Assembly (NCBI RefSeq): GCF_900089605.1
Contig: NZ_LT594324.1
Location: 4,774,001 to 4,838,000 of the forward strand
DNA: 64,000 nucleotides
Reading direction: 5' to 3'
From: Micromonospora narathiwatensis
Lineage (GTDB): Bacteria > Actinomycetota > Actinomycetes > Mycobacteriales > Micromonosporaceae
The first letter of the stretch is position 1. Every line of letters begins with the position of its first letter. The notes beneath the pieces are model-generated. The model did no database searches. It worked only from the letters and a program-made list of their open reading frames with translations, and had not been told where the DNA came from. Positions 14,305 to 22,828 of the stretch are shown in pieces. Made by a program: the position numbers and the translations under genes.

Positions 14305-17100
14305 TCAACTCGCGCCGGAGCGGCGGGAACCGGGGCTGAAGAAGCGCGGCGAGCCGACGGCCAGGTCCGGATGCTCGACACCGAGGGCCAGCGCCGTCGC
14401 GTCCTCCAGGGCCAGCTCGCCGCCCTCGCCGTACGCGGCGTCGAACGCCGCGTCGCCGAGCGCCCGGCGCAGCTCCGCCTGCCGCTCCTGCCAGTACGGG
14501 CCGTAGATGCCGGGGGTGGCCCGCAGGCTCGCCCGGGTGGCCTGCGCCGCGCCGAACAGCCGGGCCGCGGTCGCCCCGTCCCCGCCGAGCGCGCAGCGGA
14601 CCGCGATCGCGTTCACCGTGTCGCAGGCCCGGCCCAGGTAGCCGTGGTTCATCCGGGAACGCAGCGCCACCAGCAGGTGCTCGTGCGCGGCCACCAGGTC
14701 GCCCCGGGCCAGCGCCACCATGCCGAGCAGCATGTCCACCGAGCGGCGGCCCCGCTCCACCGGCCGGGCCGCCTCGACCGGGCGGGCCGCGCCGAGCAGC
14801 TCGGCCGCCTCGTCCAGGGCGCCCCGGCGCCACAGCAGCTCGGCAAGCTTGTAGACGGCCAGCAGCGCGTCAGAGGTCACGTCCTCCGTGTGCGCCCAGT
14901 CGATCACCTCGCGGCAGACCCGTTCCGCCTCGGCGAACTGTCCCATGTCGACCAGCGGCGCGGCCCGGCCGGCCAGCACCCGGGCGAGCAGGCCCCGGTC
15001 CCCGGCCTGCCGGGCAGCCGCCTCGGCCCGCTGCGAGTACCGCAGCTCCTCACCGAACTCGCCGTCCGCACCGGCGTGCAACGAATGCATGTGGTACGCC
15101 GCCGCCAGTTCCGCCTCCGGGATCGTCTCGCCGGTCTCGGCGATCCGGCCGTACAGCCGGAACAGCCAGAGCCGGCCTTCCCGGGCCAGTCCCCGCTCCC
15201 GCCACCACTGGTCCAGCCCGCCGGCCAGGCGCAGCCCCGAGCCGGCGCTCCCGCCGGTCGCGCACCAGCGCAGGGCGGCGCGCAGCTCCCCGGCCAGCGG
15301 ATCGAGCGCGTACAGGGACAGGGTGACCGGGCGGCCGTCCGGGCCCAGATGGGCACGGTCCAGGGCGTGCCGGGACCAGGCGACATGCCGGTCCCGGGCG
15401 ATCCGCTCCTCGCCGGCATCGTTCAGCCGGCGGGCCGCGTACGCCCGGATCGGGTCGAGCATCCGGTAGGTGCTGCCCGAGGCGTGCGGCTCGGCCAGCA
15501 CCATGGACTTGTCGACCAGCACGGAGAGCGGGTCGAGCGGGTCGTCGTCGAGCAGCCACTGCACCGTGGGCAGGTCCACCGGGCCGGCGAAGACCGCCAG
15601 CCAGCGCAGCAGCCGGGCCGAACGCGGCCCGAGCGTCCGGTACGACCAGGTGACCGTGGCCTGCATGGTCAGGTGCCGCTCGTGGGCCGACCGGTGCACC
15701 GCGCGGGCCGCCGCCGGACGCGGGCTGGCCCCGGTCGCGGCGGCCACCAGGTCGACGGTGTCCTGCTGGTTGCCGCTCCACCCGGCGTCCGGCAGCGGTG
15801 GCTCGGGCTCCTCCCGCCCGGCGTCCAGCGTGCCCAGCATGTCGTCGAGCCGTTCGGCGAGCTGCCCCGCCGAGAGCACCCGCAGCCGGGCCGCGGCCAG
15901 CTCGATGGCCAGCGGCAGGCCGTCCAGCCGGCGGATCACCCGGCGCAGGTCGGCCTGCTCGGCGGGGTCCGGCGCCCGGCCGCCCCGGGCCACCGTGGTC
16001 CGCTCCAGCAGCAACGCCACCGCGTCACTCCTCCCGCCGTCCGGCCCTGGGTCGTCCGAGAGCGGCGGGATCCGCCACACCACCTCCCCCGGCAGGCCGA
16101 ACGACTCGCGGCTGGTGGCGACCACCCGGACGCCCCGGGCGCCGGCCAGCAGCCGGGAGATCACCTCGGCCGAGGCCGCCGGCTGGGCGTCGCAGGTGTC
16201 CAGCACGATCAGCATGCGGCGGGCCGCCGCGTACTCGACCAGGGTGTCCGTCATCGGCCGGCCGGGCTCCGGGCGGAGCCCGAGCACCGCGGCGATCTCG
16301 AACGCGACCAGGCCCGGGTCGGTCACCGCCGCGATGTCGACGAACCACACCCCGTCCGGGTACGCCTCGACGATCCCGGAGGCCAGCTCCACCGCCAGCC
16401 GCGTCTTGCCGGCGCCGCCCGCGCCCAGCACGGTCACCAGGCGGTACGTCTCGATCAGCCGTCTCAGCTCGGCCCGTTCCACCTCCCGCCCGACGAACGA
16501 GGTGACCTGGGTGGGCAGGTTGTGCGCCACCGCGTCGGCGGTACGCGGTCGCGGGAAGCGCCGCTCCAGGCCCGGGGCCAGCAGCTGGAACAGCCGTTCC
16601 CGGTCGTCGAAGCCGCGCAGCCGGTGCAGCCCGAGGTCCAACAGGGACGCCCCGTCCGGCAGCGAGTCGGCGTGCCGGGCGGTCGCCGCCGAGCAGAGCA
16701 CCTGTCCACCGTGGGCGGCGGCGGCCACCCGGGCCGCCCGGTGCACCTCGGGGCTGGCGTACTCGCCGTCCCGGGGTTCGGCGTAGCCGGTGTGCAGGCC
16801 CATCCGGACCCGGGGCGTGGCCTCGGGCGTGGGCCAGTCGTGGTTGGACAACGCACGCTGAGCGCTCAGGCAGGCGGCGAGCGCCCCGGCCGCGTCGGGG
16901 AAGGCGAGGAAGAACGAGTCGCCCTCGGTCAGCAGCTCCGCCCCGTCGGTGCCGGCCAGCGTGTCGCGCAGCAGGCGGCGGTGCTCCCGCAACACCGGGC
17001 GGTAACCCGGACCGAGCAGCTGGGCCAGCCGCGTGGAGCCCTCGATGTCGGTGAAGACGAAGGTCACCCATCCGCTCGGGAGGTGGATCCGTGGCGACAT
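14305..17100 (-). CDS. class III cyclase-like / NB-ARC ATPase / TPR regulator
   Basis: A 931-residue signalling protein. Domains: cyclase homology (residues about 10-170), NB-ARC/AAA ATPase (Walker A GAGGAGKTRLA, Walker B MLIVLDTCD), a winged-helix/arm region with LPLAIELAAARLRVLS, and C-terminal TPR-like helices. The cyclase metal aspartates are present (FTDIEGST, EGDSFF), but the purine-selecting Lys before GD is Leu (ELLTEGD) and the catalytic Asn is His (VHRAARV), so nucleotide cyclisation is doubtful. ATG at 17100 is chosen because GGAGG lies 8 nt upstream; an upstream frame to 17160 lacks one. There is no DNA-binding domain, unlike AfsR or LAL relatives. Confidence 0.85.
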   Translation of the reverse strand: MSPRIHLPSGWVTFVFTDIEGSTRLAQLLGPGYRPVLREHRRLLRDTLAGTDGAELLTEGDSFFLAFPDAAGALAACLSAQRALSNHDWPTPEATPRVRMGLHTGYAEPRDGEYASPEVHRAARVAAAAHGGQVLCSAATARHADSLPDGASLLDLGLHRLRGFDDRERLFQLLAPGLERRFPRPRTADAVAHNLPTQVTSFVGREVERAELRRLIETYRLVTVLGAGGAGKTRLAVELASGIVEAYPDGVWFVDIAAVTDPGLVAFEIAAVLGLRPEPGRPMTDTLVEYAAARRMLIVLDTCDAQPAASAEVISRLLAGARGVRVVATSRESFGLPGEVVWRIPPLSDDPGPDGGRSDAVALLLERTTVARGGRAPDPAEQADLRRVIRRLDGLPLAIELAAARLRVLSAGQLAERLDDMLGTLDAGREEPEPPLPDAGWSGNQQDTVDLVAAATGASPRPAAARAVHRSAHERHLTMQATVTWSYRTLGPRSARLLRWLAVFAGPVDLPTVQWLLDDDPLDPLSVLVDKSMVLAEPHASGSTYRMLDPIRAYAARRLNDAGEERIARDRHVAWSRHALDRAHLGPDGRPVTLSLYALDPLAGELRAALRWCATGGSAGSGLRLAGGLDQWWRERGLAREGRLWLFRLYGRIAETGETIPEAELAAAYHMHSLHAGADGEFGEELRYSQRAEAAARQAGDRGLLARVLAGRAAPLVDMGQFAEAERVCREVIDWAHTEDVTSDALLAVYKLAELLWRRGALDEAAELLGAARPVEAARPVERGRRSVDMLLGMVALARGDLVAAHEHLLVALRSRMNHGYLGRACDTVNAIAVRCALGGDGATAARLFGAAQATRASLRATPGIYGPYWQERQAELRRALGDAAFDAAYGEGGELALEDATALALGVEHPDLAVGSPRFFSPGSRRSGAS

Positions 17101-17255
17101 GCGTGGAACCTCCGCCCTGACGTCGGCTTCATGCTGCCCTATGGTCACGCCGTCACGCATCGTGAGAACGGCCGGGCGGATCCCGACTCAAGGTGCCAAA
17201 GGATCACACCTGCGGCAAGGCCGGACGACCCGGGGACCGGAGGCCGCCGGAGACG

Positions 17256-17474
17256 TCAGCAGCCGCAGGAGCCACCGCAGCAGCCGCCGGCCGGGCCGGA
17301 CGCCGCGCCGGTCGGGCCGGCGCCACCCCGACCGGTGACGGCGACGGTGGAGAGCAGCTTCACGGTGTCGACGTGCCCCTGCGGGCAGGACGCGGGCTGG
17401 CCGGCCTCGGCCATCGGCCGGTTGACCTCGAAGGTGTCGCCGCAGGCGCGGCAGCGGAACTCGTACCGGGGCAT
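17256..17474 (-). CDS. FmdB/CxxC zinc-ribbon protein
   Basis: A 72-residue FmdB-family zinc ribbon. MPRYEFRCRACGDTFEV carries the first CxxC knuckle; the second is CPQGH rather than CxxC, so the site would be C-C-C-H. The C-terminus is Gly/Ser-rich and ends in a cysteine cluster (GGCCGGSCGC), which could bind another metal. FmdB-like proteins are regulators or ribosome-associated in other species, but the function here is not established. Its start faces the transglycosylase gene across 80 bp. Confidence 0.85.
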   Translation of the reverse strand: MPRYEFRCRACGDTFEVNRPMAEAGQPASCPQGHVDTVKLLSTVAVTGRGGAGPTGAASGPAGGCCGGSCGC

Positions 17475-17554
17475 GTCACAAGCGTACGGCCGGGCCGGAC
17501 GCCACGACAGGCATGGGTGATACTCGACGGGTGGTGGACGGCGAGGAGCGATCG

Positions 17555-18871
17555 ATGATTCGGCCCCTGCGACGGGCTGTGCCACCCGACGGCGTCGCCG
17601 GACCGGTGCCGGTGCCCCGGCCCAGGCCGGCCAGCGAGCCCACCCCGGCCGCCACCGCCTCCGAGCCGGCCACGGTCGCCTCCGAGCCGACAGCGACCAC
17701 TTCGGAACCCACCACGGCCGCCTCCGCCGTGCAGTCGACGAAGGCCACGACCACCCCGGAGCCGACGGAGGCCACCGCCGGGGCGGAGCCGAAGGCGGCC
17801 ACCGCCACCCCGGAGGCGAAGGACGCCGCCACCACCCCGGAGGCGAAGGACGCCGCCACCACCCCGGAGGCGAAGGCGGCCGGCAACGGGGCGGAACCGA
17901 AGGAGAGCGGCTCGCCGGCCGGTCGGCGGCGGCGGGTGCCGTTCGCGCACGCGGTCCGGATGCCGCCCCGGCAGCTCGCCGTCGCCGTGGCCCGGGCCAC
18001 CCGGGCCTGGTCCCGCCGCCCGGGCGGGCGAACCACCCTCGGCGGGCTCTTCCTGCTCGCCCTGGTCGCGGCCACCGCGGCGACCGGCGCGCTGGTGGTG
18101 CCGGCGACCGTCGGCAAACCCCGGCCGGCGGCCGACGACACCACAGCGACCGGGCCGGCCAGCGGCGTACCCGGGAACGGCGCACTGCCCGCGGAGACCG
18201 GCAGCCCCAGCGGTCTGCCCGGGCCGACCGGCCTGGAGACCTGGTCGCCGCCGCCGGACGCCGGGCAGCCGACCGGGCCGGTCGTGGGGCCGATCGGCCG
18301 GCCGGCCGACGCGCTGGCCGGATGGGCCGCCGGGATCAGCAGCAAGACCGACATCCCGCTGGTCGCCGCCCAGGCGTACGGCTACGCCGAGCTGGTGCTC
18401 CGCCAGACCCACCAGAGCTGCCAGCTCAGCTGGACCACGCTGGCCGCGATCGGGTACGTCGAGTCCCGGCACGGCTTCGCCAACGGCGCCACCCTGCGGC
18501 CGGACGGCGTCGCCTCGCCGGAGATCCGCGGCGATCCGCTGGACGGGCAGGGCGGCCGCTCCCGGATCCTCGACACCGACAAGGGCCAGCTCGACGGCGA
18601 CACCGTCTACGACCGGGCGATCGGGCCGATGCAGTTCATCCCGAGCACCTGGCAGGAGATCGGCGCGGACGCCGACAACGACGGGGTCAAGGATCCCCAC
18701 AACATCAATGACGCGGCCCTGGCCGCCGGCCAGTACCTCTGCAAGAACGGCCGGAACATGACCGTCCCCGGCGACTGGTGGGGCGCCATCCTCTCCTACA
18801 ACGACGTACGCCGGTACGCCCAGGCGGTCTTCGACAAGGCCGACGAGTACGGGCGGCTCAGCGGTACGTGA
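17555..18871 (+). CDS. membrane-anchored lytic murein transglycosylase
   Basis: Cell-wall enzyme that cleaves the MurNAc-GlcNAc bond. 438 residues: a cytoplasmic Pro/Ala/Thr/Glu-rich arm of about 160 residues ending in RRRR and SRRPGGR, one membrane helix near 161-183, an extracellular linker, then an SLT_2/MltB-like catalytic domain from about residue 245. The catalytic Glu is E303 in AAIGYVESRHG, followed by IGPMQFIPSTWQEIG and a DADNDGVKDPHNIND loop. ATG at 17555 follows GAGGAG. The long cytoplasmic arm includes an exact 9-residue repeat (TPEAKDAAT). It is transcribed alone, divergent from the zinc-ribbon gene. Confidence 0.88.
   Translation: MIRPLRRAVPPDGVAGPVPVPRPRPASEPTPAATASEPATVASEPTATTSEPTTAASAVQSTKATTTPEPTEATAGAEPKAATATPEAKDAATTPEAKDAATTPEAKAAGNGAEPKESGSPAGRRRRVPFAHAVRMPPRQLAVAVARATRAWSRRPGGRTTLGGLFLLALVAATAATGALVVPATVGKPRPAADDTTATGPASGVPGNGALPAETGSPSGLPGPTGLETWSPPPDAGQPTGPVVGPIGRPADALAGWAAGISSKTDIPLVAAQAYGYAELVLRQTHQSCQLSWTTLAAIGYVESRHGFANGATLRPDGVASPEIRGDPLDGQGGRSRILDTDKGQLDGDTVYDRAIGPMQFIPSTWQEIGADADNDGVKDPHNINDAALAAGQYLCKNGRNMTVPGDWWGAILSYNDVRRYAQAVFDKADEYGRLSGT
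17807..17875 (+). repeat. 27-bp in-frame tandem repeat
   Basis: Two complete and one partial copy of a 27-bp unit encoding TPEAKDAAT, in the cytoplasmic arm of the transglycosylase. Such in-frame repeats expand and contract by slippage. Confidence 0.85.
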
Positions 18872-18943
18872 CGTGACCGGACGCGTACATTCGAGAGCTG
18901 AACCCTTCCCCCGGGCAGCCGTTGACGGCAAGCTAGACGGGTG

Positions 18944-19963
18944 ATGGTGCGCGAGTGGGACCCTCGGAACGCGTCGTCCGCCGAGATCGCGTCGCTGCTG
19001 GACACGCTGAACGCCGTGTTGGCAGCCGACCTGCCGCAGGATCCGCCCTGGCGGGAGAGGTCGCTGCGGGAATACCTCTCCGAGGTGATGCCCGGTGAGC
19101 GACGGATCTCCTGGATCGCCCAGGCCGAGCCGGCCGCGGACGACGACGGCCCTAGGCCGATCCTGGGGCACGTCAACGTGCTGCTCCTCGGCGGGATCGG
19201 GGTGCTGGAGGTGCTGGTGCACCCGACGGCCCGGCGCACCGGCCTCGGCCGGGAGCTGATCCGGGTGGCCGCCCGCCGGGTCTGGGACGAGGGCTTCCAG
19301 TCGATCGGCGTGGAGGTGGTCGGCGACACCCCGGCCGTGGCGTTCTACGAGTCGCTCGGCTTCACCCGCGAATATGTCGAGACGCGCAGCGTGCTCGACC
19401 TCAACGCGGTGGGCTGGCCGGCACTGGCCGAGATGGCCACCGGCGTCAGCGCCGGATACCACCTCGAGTTCTGCCCCGGCGGCCCGCCCGACGACCTGAT
19501 CGAGGCGTACGCGCGGGCCAAGGCCGAGGTGCGCGACGTCGACGACGGCGAGCTGCGGCCCAGCTCGTACGATCCGGAGCGGCTGCGGGCCAGCCTGGAC
19601 ACGCTGCACCGGCGGGGGATGAAGCCGTACATCGTGCTGGCCCTGCACGAGCAGACTGGTGAGGTGGCCGGGCTGACCGAGGTGGTGGTGCCGGCCCAGC
19701 ACCCGACCCGCGCCGACCAGTACGACACCATCGTCGTGCGTGACCACCGTGGCTACGGCATCGACCGGGCCATCAAGGCGCGGATGCTGCTGGAGCTGCG
19801 CTCGGCCGAGCCGGAGCTGGTCGAGGTGCAGACCTGGAACGCCCAGGCCAACGAGGCGATGCTGAAGGTCAACGCGGAGCTGGGCTACCGCCCCGACCGG
19901 GAGTGGTGCGAATACAGCGTCGACGTCGCCGAGCTGGTCCACCGCCTTGACGCGCACCGGTGA
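18944..19963 (+). CDS. tandem double-GNAT acetyltransferase
   Basis: A 339-residue protein with two GNAT folds. The N-terminal one has IGVLEVLVHPTARRTGLGRELI (acetyl-CoA loop R-x2-G-L-G) and VAFYESLGFTREY. The C-terminal one has TIVVRDHRGYGIDRAIKARML and NEAMLKVNAELGYRP, where the loop is R-G-Y-G-I-D. This two-domain layout is like mycothiol synthase MshD, but key MshD contacts cannot be verified by eye and its length is slightly greater, so a general N-acetyltransferase call is safer. GTG at 18941 is an alternative start. Single gene. Substrate unknown. Confidence 0.8.
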   Translation: MVREWDPRNASSAEIASLLDTLNAVLAADLPQDPPWRERSLREYLSEVMPGERRISWIAQAEPAADDDGPRPILGHVNVLLLGGIGVLEVLVHPTARRTGLGRELIRVAARRVWDEGFQSIGVEVVGDTPAVAFYESLGFTREYVETRSVLDLNAVGWPALAEMATGVSAGYHLEFCPGGPPDDLIEAYARAKAEVRDVDDGELRPSSYDPERLRASLDTLHRRGMKPYIVLALHEQTGEVAGLTEVVVPAQHPTRADQYDTIVVRDHRGYGIDRAIKARMLLELRSAEPELVEVQTWNAQANEAMLKVNAELGYRPDREWCEYSVDVAELVHRLDAHR

Positions 19964-20057
19964 GCGGACGCCGCCAGCCGGCCGCCCTGGGGGTGGACGG
20001 CGGACCGGGCCGACCCTTAACGTGCGTTAGTTCCCGCCCGCTGATCGTGGAGGCCTG

Positions 20058-22802
20058 ATGCGACCGCGCCGCAGGTTCGCCGTGTTCGCGGCCACCACAG
20101 CCGTCTCGGTCGCGACCGTCGGCGTCGCGCCGCCCGCCGCCGACGCCGCGCCCACCAACCTGCTCACCTTCGCGCAGCCCGCCGCGCTGGTCTGTGGCGG
20201 CACGCTGACCGTCGAGGCGGGCGGCACCGCGACCCGCCAGGTCACCGTCACCGACGCCGACGTCGCCGACCTCGCGGTGACCGAGGTCAGCCCGGCACCG
20301 GAGAGCGGCTCGATCAGCCGTACCTCGGTCGAGCCGGACGCCGGGGAAGGCGGCACGGCCACCGCGACGCTGACCGCGACGGGCCTTCCGGCCGGCTCGT
20401 ACGCGGTCACCGTGACCGCGACGGACGCCGACGGCGACACCGCGACCTGCACCCTCACCGTGCAGGCCGTCGCCCTGCTCTCGGTGGGCGAGGTGCAGGG
20501 CCGCGCCGGCCGGTCGCCGCTCGCCCCGCCCAGCGGCAACGGCGCCAGCATCGCGCTGTACGACGTGCGCGGCGTGATCACCCAGCTGTCGCTCACCCGT
20601 GGCTCCGGCGGCGACCAGCAGTACGGCTTCTATCTCCAGAGTCGCAAGGGCACCGAGGACGGCGACGCGCTCACCTCGGACGGCATCTTCGTGTCCATGG
20701 GCTCGTCCACCACGCTCACCGACGGCTACACCCCCACCGTCGGCGACGAGGTGGTGCTGCGCGCCCGGGTGCAGGAGCATTTCCACCAGACCCAGCTCTC
20801 CGGCGCGTCGCTGGTGCGCGAGCTCGACTCCGGGCTCGACGTGGACACCGTCGTGCAGGTCGACGACGCCGTGCCGCCGGCCGACGCGAGCGCCGCCGAA
20901 CGGTTCTGGGAGCGGCACGAGGGCGCCCGGATGCGGGTCCGCTCGGGCAGCGGGGTCTCCGCCCCGCGGCGCGTCTACGCCGCCACCGCCGACTCCGAGA
21001 TCTACCTGGTCGACCGCGAGGACCCGATCATGAAGCGGACCGACCCGTACGCCCGCCGGGTGTACCGGGACGCGCATCCGCTGGACGACGTCCCGGGCAC
21101 TCTCTTCGACAACGGCAACGGCCAGCGGATCCTGCTCGGCGGGGCCGGGGTGAAGGCGACCGCCGGAGACTCCACCGCGCTGCTGCCGGAGGCCCGCACC
21201 TACGACACGCTCACCGAGGACGCCTTCGGCGCCGTCTCGTCCGCGTTCGGCCGGTACAGCGTGCAACCGGAGCAGCTCACCCTCACCGCCGGCGTCGACC
21301 CGGCGGCGAACCACCCGCCGCAGCCGGCGGACCGGTCCAACGAGATCGCGGTCGCCACCTACAACCTCGAAAATCTCTACGACTACCGGGACGACCCGTT
21401 CGACGGCTGCGACTTCGTCGGCAACCCGGGCTGCCCCGGGGTCGACCCGCCGTTCGACTACCTGCCGGGCAGCGAGGCGGCGTACACCGACCGGCTCGGC
21501 GTGGCGGCCCGGCAGATCGTGCACAGCCTGCGCAGCCCGGACCTGCTGCTCGTGCAGGAGGTCGAGGACCAGGACATCTGCTCGGTGGCCGGCGGCCGGC
21601 TGATCTGCGGGGACACCGACGACGCCGACGGCGCGCCGGACACCCTCCAGGAGCTGGCGCTGGCCATCGCGGCCAACGGCGGCCCGGAATACGCGGCGGC
21701 GTACGACCGGGCCGGCTCGGACGCCCGGGGCGTCTCCTCGGCGTTCCTCTACCGCACCGACCGGCTGACGCTGGCCGAGGCGACCGCCGCCGACCCGCTG
21801 CTGGGCGCCGCGCCGACCGTGAAGTACCGCTCGACCGGGCCGCCGTCCAACGCGGACGTACGGAACCCGAAGGCGTTCAACGCGGTGCTGCCCGCCGGCG
21901 TGGACCGTTCCACCGGTGTGGACGGCGTCAACGTCTACCCCCGGGCCGCGCAGGTGGCCCGCTTCACCGTGGCGGCGGAACCGGGATCGTCCGAGCACCT
22001 CACCCTCTGGGCGGTCGCCAACCACTACTCGTCCGGCCCGGACACCCGGGTCGGGCAGCGGCGGGAGCAGGCGGCGTACGGGGCCGCCCTGGTGCGGGCC
22101 GTCCAGGCCGCCGACCCCGACGCCCGGATCGTCTACGGCGGCGACCTGAACGTCTTCCCGCGCCCGGACGATCCGATCGCCACCGCGGCGCACCCGACCC
22201 CCTCCGACCAGCTCGGGCCGCTGTACCAGGCCGGGCTGCGCAGCCTCTGGGACGACCTGGTGACGGAGGCGCCGGCCGGGGCCTACTCGTACGCCTTCGA
22301 CGGGCAGGCGCAGACTCTGGACAACCTCTTCGTCAACGACAAGCTGCACGGCGATCTGGTGCAGGCCCGCGCGGCGCACATCAACGCCGACTACCCGACC
22401 GACACCCGGGGGCTCGGCGACCGGGGGGCCAGCGACCACGACCCGCAGGTGGCCCGGTTCCGCTCCCGCGCGTCGCTGAGCGTGGCGGACGCCTCGGTGG
22501 TCGAGGGCGACAGTGGCAGCACCACCCTGAGGTTCAAGGCCAGCGTGTCCCGGCCGCTCTCCGAGCCGGCCCTGATCTGCGCCAGCACCTACGGCACCAC
22601 CGCCCGGGCCGGCCGGGACTACGACCCGTACGTGGGCTGCCGAACGCTGGCCGCCGGCCGAACGTCGCTCGCCTTCCCGGTGACCGTGCACGGTGACCGG
22701 ACGGTCGAGGCGGACAAGCAGCTCAAGCTGTACGTGTCGGGCGGGCCGGGGCTCCGGGTCGCCGACCCGGTCGCCGTGGGCACCATCCGCAACGACGACT
22801 GA
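20058..22802 (+). CDS. secreted ExeM/NucH-like extracellular nuclease
   Basis: A 914-residue secreted protein. A signal peptide ends near ADAA (about residue 31). A Big/Ig-like domain follows, then an OB-fold region (about 135-300), then an endonuclease/exonuclease/phosphatase domain: VATYNLENLYDY, LLLVQEVED (metal-binding Glu), LWAVANHYSS, VYGGDLNVFP and ASDHDPQVARF (catalytic His/Asp). The C-terminus is a Calx-beta domain (SVVEGDSGSTTLRFKASVS to GTIRNDD). It likely degrades extracellular DNA or RNA for nutrients or biofilm turnover. ATG at 20058 follows GGAGG 5 nt upstream. Convergent with the LAL regulator, with 26 bp between stops. Confidence 0.9.
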   Translation: MRPRRRFAVFAATTAVSVATVGVAPPAADAAPTNLLTFAQPAALVCGGTLTVEAGGTATRQVTVTDADVADLAVTEVSPAPESGSISRTSVEPDAGEGGTATATLTATGLPAGSYAVTVTATDADGDTATCTLTVQAVALLSVGEVQGRAGRSPLAPPSGNGASIALYDVRGVITQLSLTRGSGGDQQYGFYLQSRKGTEDGDALTSDGIFVSMGSSTTLTDGYTPTVGDEVVLRARVQEHFHQTQLSGASLVRELDSGLDVDTVVQVDDAVPPADASAAERFWERHEGARMRVRSGSGVSAPRRVYAATADSEIYLVDREDPIMKRTDPYARRVYRDAHPLDDVPGTLFDNGNGQRILLGGAGVKATAGDSTALLPEARTYDTLTEDAFGAVSSAFGRYSVQPEQLTLTAGVDPAANHPPQPADRSNEIAVATYNLENLYDYRDDPFDGCDFVGNPGCPGVDPPFDYLPGSEAAYTDRLGVAARQIVHSLRSPDLLLVQEVEDQDICSVAGGRLICGDTDDADGAPDTLQELALAIAANGGPEYAAAYDRAGSDARGVSSAFLYRTDRLTLAEATAADPLLGAAPTVKYRSTGPPSNADVRNPKAFNAVLPAGVDRSTGVDGVNVYPRAAQVARFTVAAEPGSSEHLTLWAVANHYSSGPDTRVGQRREQAAYGAALVRAVQAADPDARIVYGGDLNVFPRPDDPIATAAHPTPSDQLGPLYQAGLRSLWDDLVTEAPAGAYSYAFDGQAQTLDNLFVNDKLHGDLVQARAAHINADYPTDTRGLGDRGASDHDPQVARFRSRASLSVADASVVEGDSGSTTLRFKASVSRPLSEPALICASTYGTTARAGRDYDPYVGCRTLAAGRTSLAFPVTVHGDRTVEADKQLKLYVSGGPGLRVADPVAVGTIRNDD

Positions 22803-22828
22803 CGGGCTCGACCGGGATCGTCGCGGCG

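Noticed and set aside
17807..17875. Possible CRISPR-like repeats
   Set aside because: Repeats are 27 bp, directly adjacent with no spacers, in frame, and encode a low-complexity protein arm.
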